Below are positions 1 to 26,412 of a DNA stretch of 64,000 nucleotides, in pieces. The notes under the pieces were generated by a model. It was not told the DNA's origin. It searched no databases and worked only from the letters and a program-made list of their open reading frames with translations. Source of the stretch: Enoplolaimus lenunculus (Eukaryota; Nematoda; Enoplea; Enoplida; Thoracostomopsidae); NCBI GenBank assembly GCA_030248215.1, contig JASANG010002665.1, positions 1 to 64,000 of the forward strand, read 5' to 3'. The translations under genes were made by a program, and so were the position numbers. Every line of letters begins with the position of its first letter. The first letter of the stretch is position 1.

Positions 1-166
1 ATATGTAGACTGTCGGGCCATTGAGGGTTAAACTAACTTTTTTGCTTAGGCTGATGCATAGGTTTAGGCTTAGGAATAGGCTCATCCGTACACTTAGGCT
101 CATTCTTAGGCTTAGGCTTAGGAATACGCTTGTACCACTGTTCCGGCCTTGTTCTTTACATGGTCC
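1..166 (+). mobile_element. TTAGGC-core MITE, family A (cut by window start)
   Basis: Contains the family block ACTAACTTTTTTGCTTAGG, then degenerate TTAGGC repeats, then the closing end GTTCCGGCCTTGTTCTTTAC followed by ATGGTCC. The same ends bound about 20 copies in this window. In every copy the block like AAGCTTTAGACTAATTTTTT precedes the G-rich TTAGGC strand, so the elements have a fixed polarity; strand here gives the direction of TTAGGC. The left end may lie outside the window. Non-coding. Confidence 0.7.
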
Positions 167-967
167 AAATATGTCAACCCACCCCTTTCAAAATACGACG
201 CTTCACCGAAGCGTGGGGGGACACACCATGTAAATTAAATCGGTTTTGTCCTGACAGCATTTGAAGATGCCCCACACTTTGCGTTGAGTTGTTCGTTGAC
301 ACTTGCGATTCAAATTTGGTTCGATACACTGCGAAACGCACTGAAACTAAACACCGCGAGCGAAATGGGTAAAAAGCCTGCGGTACTTTTTGTACCCTTC
401 TCAATTGACACTGTGACACCCTGTGCCCCACTTGGTCAATATTGGGGGCACGTGTGTATTCGCTGGACCTGCCAATCCACACAACTGTGCTATAACATCT
501 TCCTGACACAGTTGGTTAAAAATGGTGTTGGTTTCTGTCAAAGATCTGGACAATTTTTTTACCGCTGTGCGAGCATTATTACATGAATAACGTTGATTTT
601 GGACAACTGCGGCAAATTTTTGATGTCAGGCGCACAAGCTTAAGAGCCTGAAAACGGTTGTAGGGCTCGTGTTCAGGGATAGCAGTCTCGGTGTCACTCG
701 CGTTCCGCTGAAGCTTACCTGGCTACTGGTTTTGTAGTGTTGTGCGAGAAAATTAAAAAATTATGGAACAGTTTGCAACGCGATGTATTTGTGTATTTTT
801 TATACAAATAATTCGTTAATTATTCATTAATTGTTTCACTGAATAAAATGTGAACAGTCGCTGGTTGGTTCTGGTTTGACATCAGATTGGTTTAAATTCA
901 AAATCCGGTTTAATGCCGTGCCAGTTGCCCATTTGTACAAGCATTGGGTATTGTGAACTTCCGTCTT
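167..967. other. Intergenic, nothing recognised
   Basis: Short overlapping open frames occur on both strands (174-586), but none has a recognisable motif or splice context. No repeat family seen elsewhere in the window was identified here. Confidence 0.4.
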
Positions 968-1234
968 GGGTCAATGTTACTTTTAGGGTCGTAACAGTAG
1001 ATTAAGCGTATTGCTAAACCTACGTCTAAGCATAAGCGTTGCAAAAGCGTATTCCTAAGTCTAAGCCTAAACCTAAGCATTGCAAAACCGTATTCCTAAG
1101 TCTAAGCCTAAGCCTAAGCATTGCAAAACCGTATTCCTAAGTCTAAGCCTAAGCAAAAAAATATAGTCTAGAATGTAAGCCTACTCTTTTACAGACCACC
1201 GCAAACCGAGACAGCCATAAAAGTAACATGGGCC
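968..1234 (-). mobile_element. TTAGGC-core MITE, family B
   Basis: Ends GGTCAATGTTACTTTTAGGG and AAGTAACATGGGCC are imperfect inverted copies of the family B end GGCCAATGTTACTTTAAGGG. The core has three tandem units of about 55 bp reading CCTAAGTCTAAGCCTAA, each followed by GCATTGCAAAACCGTATT. So the telomere-like core has itself been amplified together with a non-telomeric spacer. Flanking duplication is not convincing in this copy. Confidence 0.75.
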
Positions 1235-1656
1235 GGGTTTTGTAACCGAGCATTGTGTGCATGAATAAGCGGCAGATTAAAAAATTTCTGACGCGTGAAA
1301 CCAGGCTAGCAAATGTATATGAAAGGCAATTTTTACTGTATGCTATATATGTGCCAATTTTCTGCGAAAGAAATTTAATAAGATAGCCCTTACCATTTGA
1401 TCCTGAAACCTTTTTTCACATGTGAGGGGGGATACGCCTCCTGAATCCGCTAGCGGCATAGTTTAACTGGCAACACCAAGGCTGTTTGCAGTATAGGGTC
1501 AGGTTTTGAATAATTAAAAGTAAACATCATAGAGCATAAAAAATAGTCAAAAATTGACTTAAGATTTTGATTCCAAATCTGTTCGAAAATCTTGACCTTA
1601 TAAATGTACTCGCCTAGTTTGATAAGCTTTGTTATATACTGCGTTATGTTTAACTG

Positions 1657-1856
1657 TACTGCAAAAAATCGTGAGTCAAATTGACTCTGTCCGAAATAGG
1701 CTTTTCCTGACTACACAAACTGAGTTAAAATTCGACTCCGTCAGAGCTGAATTGAGTCAAATTTGACTCATGCGGAGACGAATTTTGACTCAGTTTGTGT
1801 AGTCAGGAAAAGCCTGTTTCCCAGAGACTCAATTTGACTCACCATTTCTTGCAGTG
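1657..1856. mobile_element. Palindromic MITE, GAGTCAAATTTGACTC family
   Basis: Nearly perfect inverted repeat about 200 bp long. The arms contain GTGAGTCAAATTGACTC, GGCTTTTCCTGACTACACAA and ACTGAGT, and the arms read back in reverse order to CACCATTTCTTGCAGTG. Two related copies lie at 36570-36750 and 55037-55258. No coding capacity. The TA at the clear 36570 copy suggests Tc1/mariner-type mobilisation. Confidence 0.75.
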
Positions 1857-2654
1857 TGATTTAATTCGTCCGAGGGGAAAAATTTAACGGGAGAACAATG
1901 AAACTGTGACAGCGGTGGTGCCCGACTTTTTCAAAATGGCTTGAAACTATACCCATGTGTTAAACGGTCTTATATATAAAAGATTTTACAGATCTCGAAT
2001 CTGTAGGAATCTTAAATGACAGTGGTGTTTGTTTATGATCCAATTTTGGTGTTTAAAAATTGAATTAAAACAGCGAATTTTAAATTAAAACCGGCAGACT
2101 GATATTAAATCAATATAATTTTCGGTGTTTATGTCAGTCTTACGTTTGATTTGCGTCGTATATAAAATGCCCTGACGTTTGTTAAAAGCACTACAGTATC
2201 CATTAAATGTTCTGGACAAGCTATACCGTCCGCGGTAGCCAACATAGCACAGGATGGCAAAGGTTATCTAGGAAACTACGCCCGGACATTAAAATAAAAG
2301 ACGTTCGGACGCAAATAATTTATAATTTTGAAATGCCTCATGCATATCTGCTGACATATTCGAAATAAACAGAAACTAACCAGTGCCTGTCCTTCTCACA
2401 GTATCGATGATGGTTGAAAGATTCAGCGGAAACACTCAAATTTTTCGACAAAAACTTAAATTTTGGCGGGAAATTCAAATATTGCTTTTGTGAAAATCCT
2501 ATAATGCTTTTTAAACTCATCCCACGTATAACAAATTTGACATTTCCATCGTAAGATGAACTTCATGTGATATACATTTCACCATTAATTTTAACCAAAA
2601 ACGAAAAAGATTAGCTGTAAAATATAAAATTGTTCCAAGCTTCAAGTAGAGTAT

Positions 2655-2725
2655 ATGTATTTTTATATGGATATACATATATATACATATATATGTATAT
2701 GTATATATATACATATATATATAAA
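2655..2725. repeat. ATATAC/GTATAT microsatellite
   Basis: Alternating TATATACATATATATGTA stretch with internal dyad symmetry. It creates spurious Tyr/Ile-rich open frames on the minus strand, which were not annotated. Confidence 0.7.
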
Positions 2726-2948
2726 GCAGGACTTGAATGCTAATTTGTAATTTATGCCAAGGAGATACCATATACGAAGTGCCTGGGTCAGATGGAAACC
2801 AAGAAGTATTAACGAACATATGTAGCATTTTTGGTACTGTAAAATGAACAAAACACATATATAAAGCGATTGCCTTTTTTACAAAATAGTTGTTTGTTTG
2901 TTTTTTTGTGTTATTCTGGAGGAACATGCGTTTTGTACTCCATCCAAA

Positions 2949-3156
2949 GGCCCATGTAAAGATCTGGGGCGGAACGTTTTTCTGTGCGGGATTAGAATAA
3001 ATAAAGTAAGCTTGAGCTTTAGACTAATTTTTTTGCTTGGTTAGGCTTAGGCTAAGGGTTAGGAATAAACTTTTTCTTACGCTTAGGCTTGCGCTTTAGG
3101 CTTAGGCTTAAGAATATGGTTATAATGCTGTTCCGCCCATGTTCTTTGCATTGGCC
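2949..3156 (+). mobile_element. TTAGGC-core MITE, family A
   Basis: Left end GGCCCATGTAAAGATCTGGG and right end CCGCCCATGTTCTTTGCATT-GGCC are inverted relatives. The core is degenerate TTAGGC (TTAGGCTTAGGCTAAGGG), preceded by the polarity block GAGCTTTAGACTAATTTTTT. Length is 208 bp. Confidence 0.8.
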
Positions 3157-3944
3157 CAACCAAGTAAGTAGCAGTTTTTCGACCAAATAACCATCATATT
3201 TGAGTTTGTGAGCAGTGAAAATGTCAGTAGTGATTGAGTATTGACAGCAATTGAAAATTTTTCATCAGTCAAGGAGTGATCGACATATATCTCAGTCAAT
3301 TTATAGAGCAGTGTCGTAGCAGCAGTAAAGAATGAACATAAAGCCAAACCCTAAGCAAAAATATATTAACTAGTATACATTTACGAAAAATCAATTATAA
3401 GAGAAAACTGTGCACATTTTGTTACAGAATCAGGTACGCTTCGTCGATTGTGTTCTCAATTTGACACCTACCCGACCTTCAAACACGAACTCTGAAACGT
3501 TTGTTGCGAATCCTTTTCGCAAGGACACGTTTAGGGAAATGCCGGGATTGATACTTCAGGCAACACCCACACCAAATCAATATTGTGTTTTATATATAAT
3601 TTAGAGACAAAAATAGCGTTAGGCTTTTCGCTCGCTTTGATTGCGAAGTTTTCTGTGTTTACACGTTGTGTTGTGACTTCTAATTGCCTCGGCCAGCGCC
3701 TTTAAGGGGTAAAATGCGTCTGGCACAGTTTCAGCCGGAACTAAAATTTTGTCGGAATCGGAATCTGAATCAAATTTTTTGTCGCAACATGGAATTGAAA
3801 TTGGAATATAACGCTCGTCACTAAAATCAATACTGCTCCGAACAACGGTTACAACACTCTTGTTTTGTGCTTTGTTTTTTTACAAGATTTCGACCGCATA
3901 ATAGTTTAGTTAACCCTTTCTCACATGAATATTTTCTATTTCCC
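3157..3944. other. Intergenic with a degenerate hAT-like fragment
   Basis: Around 3730-3810 the motifs GCCGGAACTAAAATTTTGTC and GGAATCGGAATCTGAATC resemble the end-proximal GGAATCGGAATC repeats of the CAGGGTGCAACC elements. No clear ends or target duplication were found. The rest is featureless. Confidence 0.35.
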
Positions 3945-4085
3945 ATGAGACCTACTTTTATGCTAGGATTCGAACTCCAGTGACTGGAGTGGGAGGCGTA
4001 TACCATCACCACTCAGCTATAGGAGCTTGACGCTCGAGCCCGAGGGGGCTCTCACGTCTTGCGGTGATTTAGTACTACGTATACG
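3945..4085 (-). mobile_element. tRNA-headed SINE-like repeat
   Basis: Read on the minus strand it contains an A-box-like TATAGCTGAGTGGTGATGG and a B-box-like GGAGTTCGAATCCTAGCAT about 35 nt apart, the arrangement of a pol III promoter. The segment before the A box (AGTACTAAATCACCGCAAGA, then GAGAGC) matches copies at 46545-46650 and 47690-47810. The arms do not fold into a good cloverleaf, so this is a tRNA-derived repeat and not a tRNA gene. Confidence 0.55.
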
Positions 4086-4117
4086 TGTTGCAATTGTTAA
4101 ACACGGTGCGATATACA

Positions 4118-4489
4118 TTATTTAACGTATATACACGGCGCTAAGTTGCCTATAGGCAACTCAATGTGAGAAGGGGTTAATATCTGCTGTTTGGAAGAAC
4201 TGCAATTTTCAGAAAAATCTGAATCAACTTCTTTACGCCGAGAAGATACCATTGTATCACCTGTCACAGAACCTTCGACTTTTGTGAAATTAAAGTAATT
4301 TGCTTCGCGAGTTTCGCACATAGCAGTTCCGGCAGATTCTTTATTCTCAGAGCCGAAACCGCCGCCCCCCATACTCCTTGAGGCCAGCAAGGCGTATGGG
4401 GGACGGCTGCTTCGGCTCTGGCCGTGTATATCGTGAGTCGTAGTCTTTGAAAATCGGTTAACGGAAAGCATTCCGAGAACATTGCGCAT
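4118..4489 (-). CDS. Hypothetical 123-residue open frame
   Basis: An ATG-initiated minus-strand frame of 123 codons. It is mixed in composition, with no signal peptide or membrane segment. Features are a Gly run (MGGGGFG near residue 40) and a Ser/Asp-rich C-terminal third. It is not built from any repeat family recognised here, and it lies divergently upstream of the kinase gene. I do not recognise the protein and found no splice partner, so it could be a chance frame. Confidence 0.2.
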   Translation of the reverse strand: MRNVLGMLSVNRFSKTTTHDIHGQSRSSRPPYALLASRSMGGGGFGSENKESAGTAMCETREANYFNFTKVEGSVTGDTMVSSRRKEVDSDFSENCSSSKQQILTPSHIELPIGNLAPCIYVK

Positions 4490-5610
4490 TTAAAAGTTTC
4501 AATTCTTTAACGTCCAAACACAAATCGCACACTACAAACAGAAATACGTTTAAATACACCTAATTAAAATATACTTAGATGAACACGGTTGTCTATTAAA
4601 GGTAACTATATAGAACAGGGCCGGCGTCGCATGAAACAATGACCCCCCCAAAAAAAATGACCCCGGGCATATTTTCATGGGGGTTCGATTTTCACAGTAA
4701 TATCATGTGACAAAAATAACCCCCATTCAAAAGAGACAACCCCGGTCAGTTTTTACACAGGGCTGTTCTAAACATTTATCCTCTGTAGAAAACAAATTAC
4801 CTCTCGCTGGCGAATATTCTTAAGCACAGTGAAAGTTTTAATTCGGGTATAACAAAACTAAAGCAAACCGCTATGAATACCGCTCATAATTTGACGAACA
4901 GACGATGATGGTAAGTTCAAGAAAAAATTTACTGGAAACTTCAAAACAAACACGTACACTGGCATAGCCAGGGTTTTGGTTTGAGGGCCTTCATCGCTGA
5001 ACTGTATTACAAATAGAGAGAATCCGTTGCCAAACCAGATCCGGTTCAAATGTTCGCAATTGAGGGTAAAACACGGACGTGCTTAGGGTTGCCTGCTTCC
5101 CCAAATCCAATTCAGGCCTTTTTGCAACGGCAAATCAAGAATTTTTCGGTGGGCAATCGAGGTTGCATACAGTCCACTCCCTCGAGTTAGTGCCAACGTC
5201 AACATTAATGGATTCGAGATAAATCACATTTCTGGGTACGAAATGTTGAAGTATTAGCCATTTTTATCTGAGATATATGGGCTTTGTTAATAGTGTATGT
5301 ACAATGTGTAAACACTCTACTTTGTTTGTGAAAATTAAAAATAGAAACTGTAAATATCGGGGGGAAATTTCCATTTCTTTACCATGCATCGTAAAACTTT
5401 TAACTTTAGATAGCTAAAAATGTTGAAACAAGCAGTCCCTGAAAGGGTCAAGTAGATGGAGGTACACTGATTTAATGCAGTTTTGAACGAAAATTAATAT
5501 TGTTCGGGAAAATTTGTTTTACCGTGGAAGCCGTTCGTTAGCAAATGCATTCAGTGTTTTACGCTTTCAAAAACAGTTTTTATTCAATACTTCTATACTA
5601 AATAAACTTC
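4490..5610. other. Intergenic, no recognised gene
   Basis: At 4617-4760 there is a C-run-rich segment (GACCCCCCC, ATGACCCCGGGC, AATAACCCCCATTC) that may be an uncharacterised small repeat. The rest is AT-rich with no supported feature. Confidence 0.35.
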
Positions 5611-5698
5611 TCCCCCAAGCTGAATTCGAACTAGAGCTACCAGTTGCAAACCAAGGAATAGGCAAATCAACCTGCTAACCGACTGAGTTTTACCGCGA
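5611..5698 (-). mobile_element. tRNA-like SINE head
   Basis: The minus strand reads AACTCAGTCGGTTAGCAGG (A-box-like) and, about 60 nt later, CTAGTTCGAATTC (B-box-like). The spacing is long for a plain tRNA and the acceptor arms do not pair, so a tRNA-derived SINE head or decayed tRNA is more likely. It is distinct from the 3945 family. Confidence 0.45.
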
Positions 5699-5699
5699 C

Positions 5700-6777
5700 G
5701 TCTGTAAAAAAATTTTCACTGCGGTATGAAAGATATAAAGGAAATGCACGCAATCATGCGGTACAGCGTAAATAGAAATTACAAGTTTCACGTGGCACAT
5801 ATTGTAGTTAATTTAATATGTATTTGATGCAACTTGTTCAGTACATGCTATACATATTAATAAATAAGCATGCAAATTACGTACAAGTCAAAATACGATT
5901 ACCATTTTCCGGGGGATCAGGGCACTAAAAAGTGGGGGTTCTCTTTCCGGAGACTGAGCATTCGACAAATACCCGTTTAGCTAAGCCAAATGCAAAATAA
6001 ACGCTAAAGACCAGATATTAATAAAGGAAAAGCCATTCTCAAAAATTTGGAACTCTAGACGTACGTCTATAGTCCGTACATATTGTTTCAATTTCAGAGA
6101 ACATTTCTATTGTATATTGTATTTTTTTATAGTTAAAATTTCAAATTTTGCACAGAAGCAGGGCAAATCGGGCCTGAAGAATCAGATTCACTTGTAAGGT
6201 CTCCGTGCAAGGATTCGAAGGTTACAAGACCTACCAACAACCAGTGTATGTGGAGGTGCTACACCCCGACGCGAATACGGGCAGTAGTTGTCCGTACTTT
6301 TGCCCAGAAGAATATAAACCTTTAAGAGATAAATAGATTAAAAGCTAACAAAATACTTTTAGTATTATTGTCTGTAAAATTGGCTATCCAATTGATTTAC
6401 CAAATTGCTTTAAGTTTAATATAATATGTCATTGCATAGCTAGTGCGTAGTTGTCAAAGTGATTTTCCACCGGTCTAATTTTGGACACTATTGATTTAAC
6501 AAGTGGAAAGACTCAATTTCAGAACATCTGTAGAAATCCTTGTTCAATACGAATGACAATTTAAATGATGGCCCGCAGTATTTTGTCGGATGGTATGGGT
6601 TTTGGCTGTGTGTTTCGCATCTATGATTCAAGGTCTGGTGTTATAGAATTTACTAAAGAACGTTTGTACAAAAGGCACAGTTGTGGTTTTACAGAGTACA
6701 ATGATACTTTATACAAAATACAGCGACGTTTAAGTGATACACACGTTAGAAGCAGTGCGCATACTGTAGTCTGAACA
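5700..6777. other. Intergenic, nothing recognised
   Basis: AT-rich. A 69-codon frame at 6565-6774 on the plus strand has no recognisable motif and directly abuts the LINE fragment; I do not support it as a gene. Confidence 0.35.
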
Positions 6778-8516
6778 CTAAGCTTCAGTTCGATTATTGT
6801 CTATCCAGTTTTCGACATTTTCTCCGAGCTCATCTTCGCAGACGAAGTCCCAGACTTCTGAGTGGCAGTTTAAGTCGCCCAGGAATATGCTTTCTCCTTT
6901 GATGGTTAGACATCTAGGGTCGAAGTTCTTCGTTCGGTCATTTTGCGATCCACCGATGGGAGGCACGCAGATATTAATCCCATTCAGCTCGCCTTGCATG
7001 TGGATTCTTATGAAGACCGCGTCTATTGCTAAGTCGTTTGTAGATGTAATAGCTTGGTTCTCTTTTTTGAACTGGATGCCGTTCTTTATGAAGGTCGCCA
7101 CTCCGCCTCCAATAGCAACATTGTCTTGTCTCGATGACTTCTTGTCGCAACGTGTACAGTTATTTCGAGGTATATTGACATCTTTTTCTTTAGTTAGCAG
7201 CGTTTCTTGAATACTTAATACGTGCACATCGTGTTCATTTAGTAGGGCGAGTAGTTCACTTCGGTTTGTCTTAATCACCTTGTATTCTATTGCAGTATGC
7301 ATAGGCTACCGTCTTGGTTCGCTTTGACCGTTTCCGTGGGTTGGTATATAGGTGTCAGGGTGCAACCGGAATTCCGGTTCCGGCATTTTTTCACCTTCCG
7401 GTTCCGGTTCCGGTAAATTTTTACCGGATTTAAAAATTCCGGTATTATAATTTGGCCGTTTTCTTAACTTTGCTAGTTTTTCAGAATCTCTTTTGAAAGC
7501 CACTTGTACTCCGAATATAAGCCATTGATGGTGGATTTCACTTCAGTCGATGACGAAAATCTAAAATATAACAGATAAAATAAATACCTATGTTCGACTA
7601 AGGTTGTTTCACAAATAATAGAGCAAAAAATACGATTAAAATGAAATTTTTGATGAAATGCATTTTTCACTTTCCGGTTCCGGTAAAATTTTCAAATTCC
7701 GGTTCCGGTTCCGGCATTTTTTCACCTTCCGGTTCCGGTAAATTTTTACCGGATTTAAAAATTCCGGTATTATAATTTGGCCGTTTTCTTAACTTTGCTA
7801 ATTTTTAAGAATCTCTTTTGAAAGCCACTTGTACTCCGAATATAAGCCATTGATGGTGGATTTCACTTCAGTCGATGACGAAAATCTAAAATATAACAGA
7901 TAAAATAAATACCTATGTTCGACTAAGGTTGTTTCACAAATAATAGAGCAAAAAATACGATTAAAATGAAATTTTTGATGAAATGCATTTTTCACTTTCC
8001 GGTTCCGGTAAAATTTTCAAATTCCGGTTCCGGTTTTGGTAAATTGTAATTCCGGTTGCACCCTGATAGGTGTTATGCATTTTTCACAATACCATTTGTG
8101 TCTTTCCTTCAGATTTCTCGCTTTTTCGTTCAATAATCCAGAGAACTTTCTATGATACCGCTTTTTGCACTTTGAGCATTGGGGAGGGACTCTACGATCC
8201 TTTGTATTTAAATCCACTCTGCATCGAGGACAGGGGAAGGGTTCATTTTAATGTCTTCGGCGCGGTATAGCAGCTGACCACCGTGGTCCGAGTTACCAGG
8301 GCCTGCTATCAAAAACCACCTCGGGCTTCCATTTTCTCCAACGTTGTTTTTTCCTGTTTTTGACCGTATGGTTGAAGTTTTCTTTGTATTCCGCTCGAAA
8401 CAGTCGAACCGCCACGGCAAGACGAAACTTCTTGGTTCGTGATCGTTCATTGAACGTCCATTGTATTTACGATTGGATGCCGGGTTCAAAGCGAGACAAT
8501 TTAACATTGCGCTCAC
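6778..8516 (-). mobile_element. Broken LINE fragment: 2A-like motif, PHD-like finger, AP-endonuclease
   Basis: On the minus strand, reading down from 8516, the relic frames give in order: LLYRAEDIKMNPSP (about 8290-8235), a degraded 2A-like D(V/I)ExNPGP motif; then, after a frameshift, CPRCRVDL and CSKCKKRYHRKFSGL...KWYCEKC, a PHD-like finger in which one expected Cys is Phe; then, below an inserted hAT MITE, the N-terminal part of an AP-endonuclease (ELLALLNEHDVHVLSIQETL, GGGVATFIKNGI, IFLGDLNCHSEVWDF). The endonuclease ends at a stop at 6778 and no reverse transcriptase remains. The order 2A-like, zinc finger, endonuclease is known from CR1/L2/Jockey-group non-LTR elements. A nonsense codon and further shifts near 7300 show it is dead. 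Confidence 0.8.
7356..8065. mobile_element. hAT-like MITE (CAGGGTGCAACCGG ends) inserted in the LINE
   Basis: Ends CAGGGTGCAACCGGAATT and AATTCCGGTTGCACCCTG are perfect inverted repeats, flanked by a perfect 8-bp duplication ATAGGTGT (7348-7355 and 8066-8073). These are hAT hallmarks. The body holds a 325-bp direct duplication: the block around 7473-7670 recurs almost identically at 7798-7995, including two identical 65-codon frames that are not genes. CCGGTTCCGG repeats mark unit boundaries. The insertion splits the LINE finger from its endonuclease, so it is younger than the LINE copy. Confidence 0.9.
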
Positions 8517-8914
8517 GGCGTGGGCCCCATGTTAGTCTAGGTATATATATTTAAGATCGATAACTCTGACCTTTTCATTATGCATCTGGAAATGCAGGGA
8601 TACAGTGATATATAGATATATGTAATGTACGTATACACTTGTATGTATACGAGGATAACTTAAGGTTTTATTACTTCGTAATTTGTGATACAAATGTAAA
8701 CTCAGTTGTTGACTATAGTAAACTGAAATTACGATGTTTTTTAGAAAATTGAACTTAATATATCAAATTATTCTTCTAGTCAGTTTGCACCTAGATGCAC
8801 TTAACTTATCCTGGAAATAAATAGCCCGGCCATACTTCTTTATAGGCCGTGTATGTAATACGCTACGCCTGCCCAAATTCACTGAAATAACGAGCGTTTC
8901 TTACGTTCTGAATT
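8517..8914 (+). other. Upstream region of the kinase gene
   Basis: AT-rich, with TATATATATTTAAG near 8540 and no other recognisable promoter element. No splice acceptor lies just before the ATG at 8915, so at least part of this may be 5' untranslated sequence. Transcription start is not identified. Confidence 0.3.
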
Positions 8915-23657
<14,743 letters not shown>

Positions 23658-23987
23658 GATGGCGACATTGTCGCCAGAATTGAAATATGACGCATTATTT
23701 GGCTAGCTATATTATCTAGCTGGGTGATTACATTGGATAAGGTAAATGGCTAGTTAGTGGAAGCCAAGGTGTAATTTGGCGTGTTTCATGACTAGCTATG
23801 TATTTAAATGCTGTTGTGACTGTGCGATGTCGATGGTGTGTTTTGAGTATGATTTCTCTGGATTCTAATATTATTTTTTGTGTGATGTCGATAGAGTTTG
23901 AATCTCGAGTTTATCAGGTTCCTGGAGACAGAATGCCAAGTTTAGCCCGGAACCGGTTCTGGATGCCCGCCAGCATAGCGACATTGA

Positions 23988-23993
23988 AATAAA
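23988..23993 (+). terminator. Candidate polyadenylation signal of the kinase gene
   Basis: First AATAAA after the stop codon, about 330 nt downstream, followed by T-rich sequence (GTTTTGTTGGTTTTTTC). Positional inference only. Confidence 0.4.
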
Positions 23994-24591
23994 TATACGT
24001 AATTGAGTTTTGTTGGTTTTTTCGCATTTCTTTAAGTGAATTGTAATATTTAAGTTTAAATTGAAAAATATTTCCAAGCAGGAAAATTAATAGTTTATTC
24101 TGGCGAAAACTAAAACTCGTCGTTGAAAAAGACTGAGTAAGGGACGCCGTGTTGATACGGTAATATTTTGTTATGGTTCCTTTTCAGCCTAAAGTCGGAT
24201 AACAGTTTTGAACGTAAGCAAGTTATTGGCTAAATATTATCTTGGCAGTTAAAACTCTGTATCGTAACCAAAACGTATTTTTGTGTATGCTATTATGCCA
24301 GGATTTGTGTGTGCTTAATAATGCCAGTTCAAAATGTTATTGTGTACAGATTTTGAATGAAAGAACGTACCTTTTTATTGTAATGTAATTACGTGAGTTG
24401 GGTCTTGTGATGTAATTCTTAGTGGAATATTCTTCACGCCAAAAGTGATCTGTAACAGTATTTCTGCTGGGTGGATGGTGTTTGATAGCACTGTCGGTGC
24501 ATAATAATCATTTTCATTAGTACTGCATTCCACAAATACGTAACAATCTAGAAAAATTACAAAAATAAACACATAGTTAATCGTAATTGAC

Positions 24592-24990
24592 TGAGTGCAA
24601 CCGGAATTCCGATTCCGGCATTTTTTCACCTTCCGCTTCCGGCAAAGTTGTACCGCAATTAAAAATTCTGGTATTAAAATTTGGTCAGTGGAAATTAAAA
24701 TGTACGAAAAAATGACGATAAAAAATAGATTTCATTAGTATAGTATGTAAACCTTGACAATCGTCGAAAATAAACCATCGAAGGTAGATTTCGCTTCCGT
24801 TGATACTGAAAGTCTAAAATACAGCAGATAAAGTTAATATCTATCTCCAACTATTGTTATTTCGCCAATTATATTGCAAAAAAGAAAATTAAAATGAATT
24901 TTACAGTGGTATATATTTTTCACTTTTCGGTTCCGTTTCCGGTAATTTTTCAAATACCGGTTCCGGTAAATTGTAATTCCGGTTAGGCTA
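24592..24990. mobile_element. hAT-like MITE, decayed ends
   Basis: Left GAGTGCAACCGGAATTCCG and right TTGTAATTCCGGTTAGG; inner TTTTTTCACCTTCC and CCGGTAATTTTTC match the LINE-inserted copy at 7356-8065 but without its 325-bp duplication. No target duplication is visible. Confidence 0.65.
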
Positions 24991-25657
24991 GTACACACCT
25001 TTTGAGAATACATCTCAAGGTCGTGTGGCATATTGAGTAAAATTTCGTTGTAAGTGGATTTTCGGTTGGGCTTACAGTTTTTATCGGTTAGTTATTTTGT
25101 GTGTGTATACACGTATTTATCAACATTGATATTCAGATATACTAATGTATAATCTTTGGTAAGTAAGCAATATATTGTTATTTTATGTACTTCTGTCAGT
25201 GCAATTCATACCAGGGTTTTATCTTTTTACGACACAATTGGAAACAGACGAAATTTGGTTCAATAATATGGTGTGGTAGTGCGGTTAATTGAAGCTTAAT
25301 CGCAGTTGGTGGTCTCCAGATGGTTTACGAAGATTTTTGCGGTCTGACATTTTACAAGCTTTTGCAACGTGTAAGCTTACTATCGCAGTATGTGTTAGCT
25401 GCCAGTTTGTGCTATTTTAAAAAATTATTTGTGATGAAATAATTGTTCAGATTAAGCTGAAGAATGCATTTGGTTTTTTCGTGCCATTATTACGTTTTGA
25501 AATGCCCTTATCCATTTCCGTTTAACAGTGTCGCATGAAACTCAACGGTAATGGTCCGATCCGAACATAAACGCTGGTGATAATAATGATCGTTAAGCAT
25601 TGAAGAATCAAAAGCGATTGACCAATTGAAAAATTCAACCGTTTTGGTACAATGTCT

Positions 25658-25829
25658 GGCCAATGTTACTTTAAGGGGCGTAACAGTAGATTAAACGTAA
25701 GCCTAAGCCTAAGCGTTGCAAAAATGAGCTCCTAAGCCTAAGCCTAAGCAAAAAATATAATCCAGAATCTAAATCTACTCTTTTATAGAACCACCAGAAA
25801 CTTGGACGCCCGTTAAAGTAACATCGGCC
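25658..25829 (-). mobile_element. TTAGGC-core MITE, family B
   Basis: Ends GGCCAATGTTACTTTAAGGG and CCCGTTAAAGTAACATCGGC are inverted repeats. Core CCTAAGCCTAAGCGTTGC. Flanks CAATGTCT and ATATGTCT match at 6 of 8 bases. Confidence 0.78.
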
Positions 25830-26008
25830 ATATGTCTGATGTTTGAAACGTTTTTGCTAACTGGTGCTGATAAGTTGTGCACCGCTTGGAGAATGCAGAA
25901 GCAGCAATCGGTTTCAGCATGAGATAATTGCCGCAGTACGTACGCGTTTTATATACATGCTTTTTTGTCGTAAGATGTTGACGCTAGATATTTCTTGCAG
26001 TTAAATAG

Positions 26009-26412
26009 CAGGGTGCAACCGGAGCAACCGGAATTCTGTTTCTGATTTGGTTTTCGATTGAAAACGAGTTCCGGTGCTGATTGCAGGTATAATTGGAATC
26101 GGGATTTGCCGACGTTTGTAAGCTGTATTATTGCAGTTATGCGACAAATTTGCGTTGAGTTCTGTTAAGTTGCATAACAATCGATGCTGCTCAACATACA
26201 TTTCGTATTATGGTATATAAATTATAAAAACGTGAATAACTTGCACTTTGAAACATGTATATTGATTTTATCCATACTAATTTAATCTACATACAGTTAA
26301 AAATTCGGTGTGTATAAAATGTGTAGGGTATAAAAGTTTACAGTTCCGATTCCGGTATAAATTTCTGTTCCGATTGCGATTCCGGTATAATTCAGTTCTG
26401 AACTGCACCCTG
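26009..26412. mobile_element. hAT-like MITE
   Basis: Ends CAGGGTGCAACCGGAGC and TGAACTGCACCCTG. Flanks TTAAATAG and TTGTATAG match at 6 of 8. Inner CGGTATAAATTTCTGTTCCG also occurs in the 13475 and 14661 copies. 404 bp. Confidence 0.75.

Noticed and set aside
7473-7995. Two identical 65-codon minus-strand frames
   Set aside because: They are the two halves of a 325-bp duplication inside a non-autonomous hAT-like element, with no protein motif.
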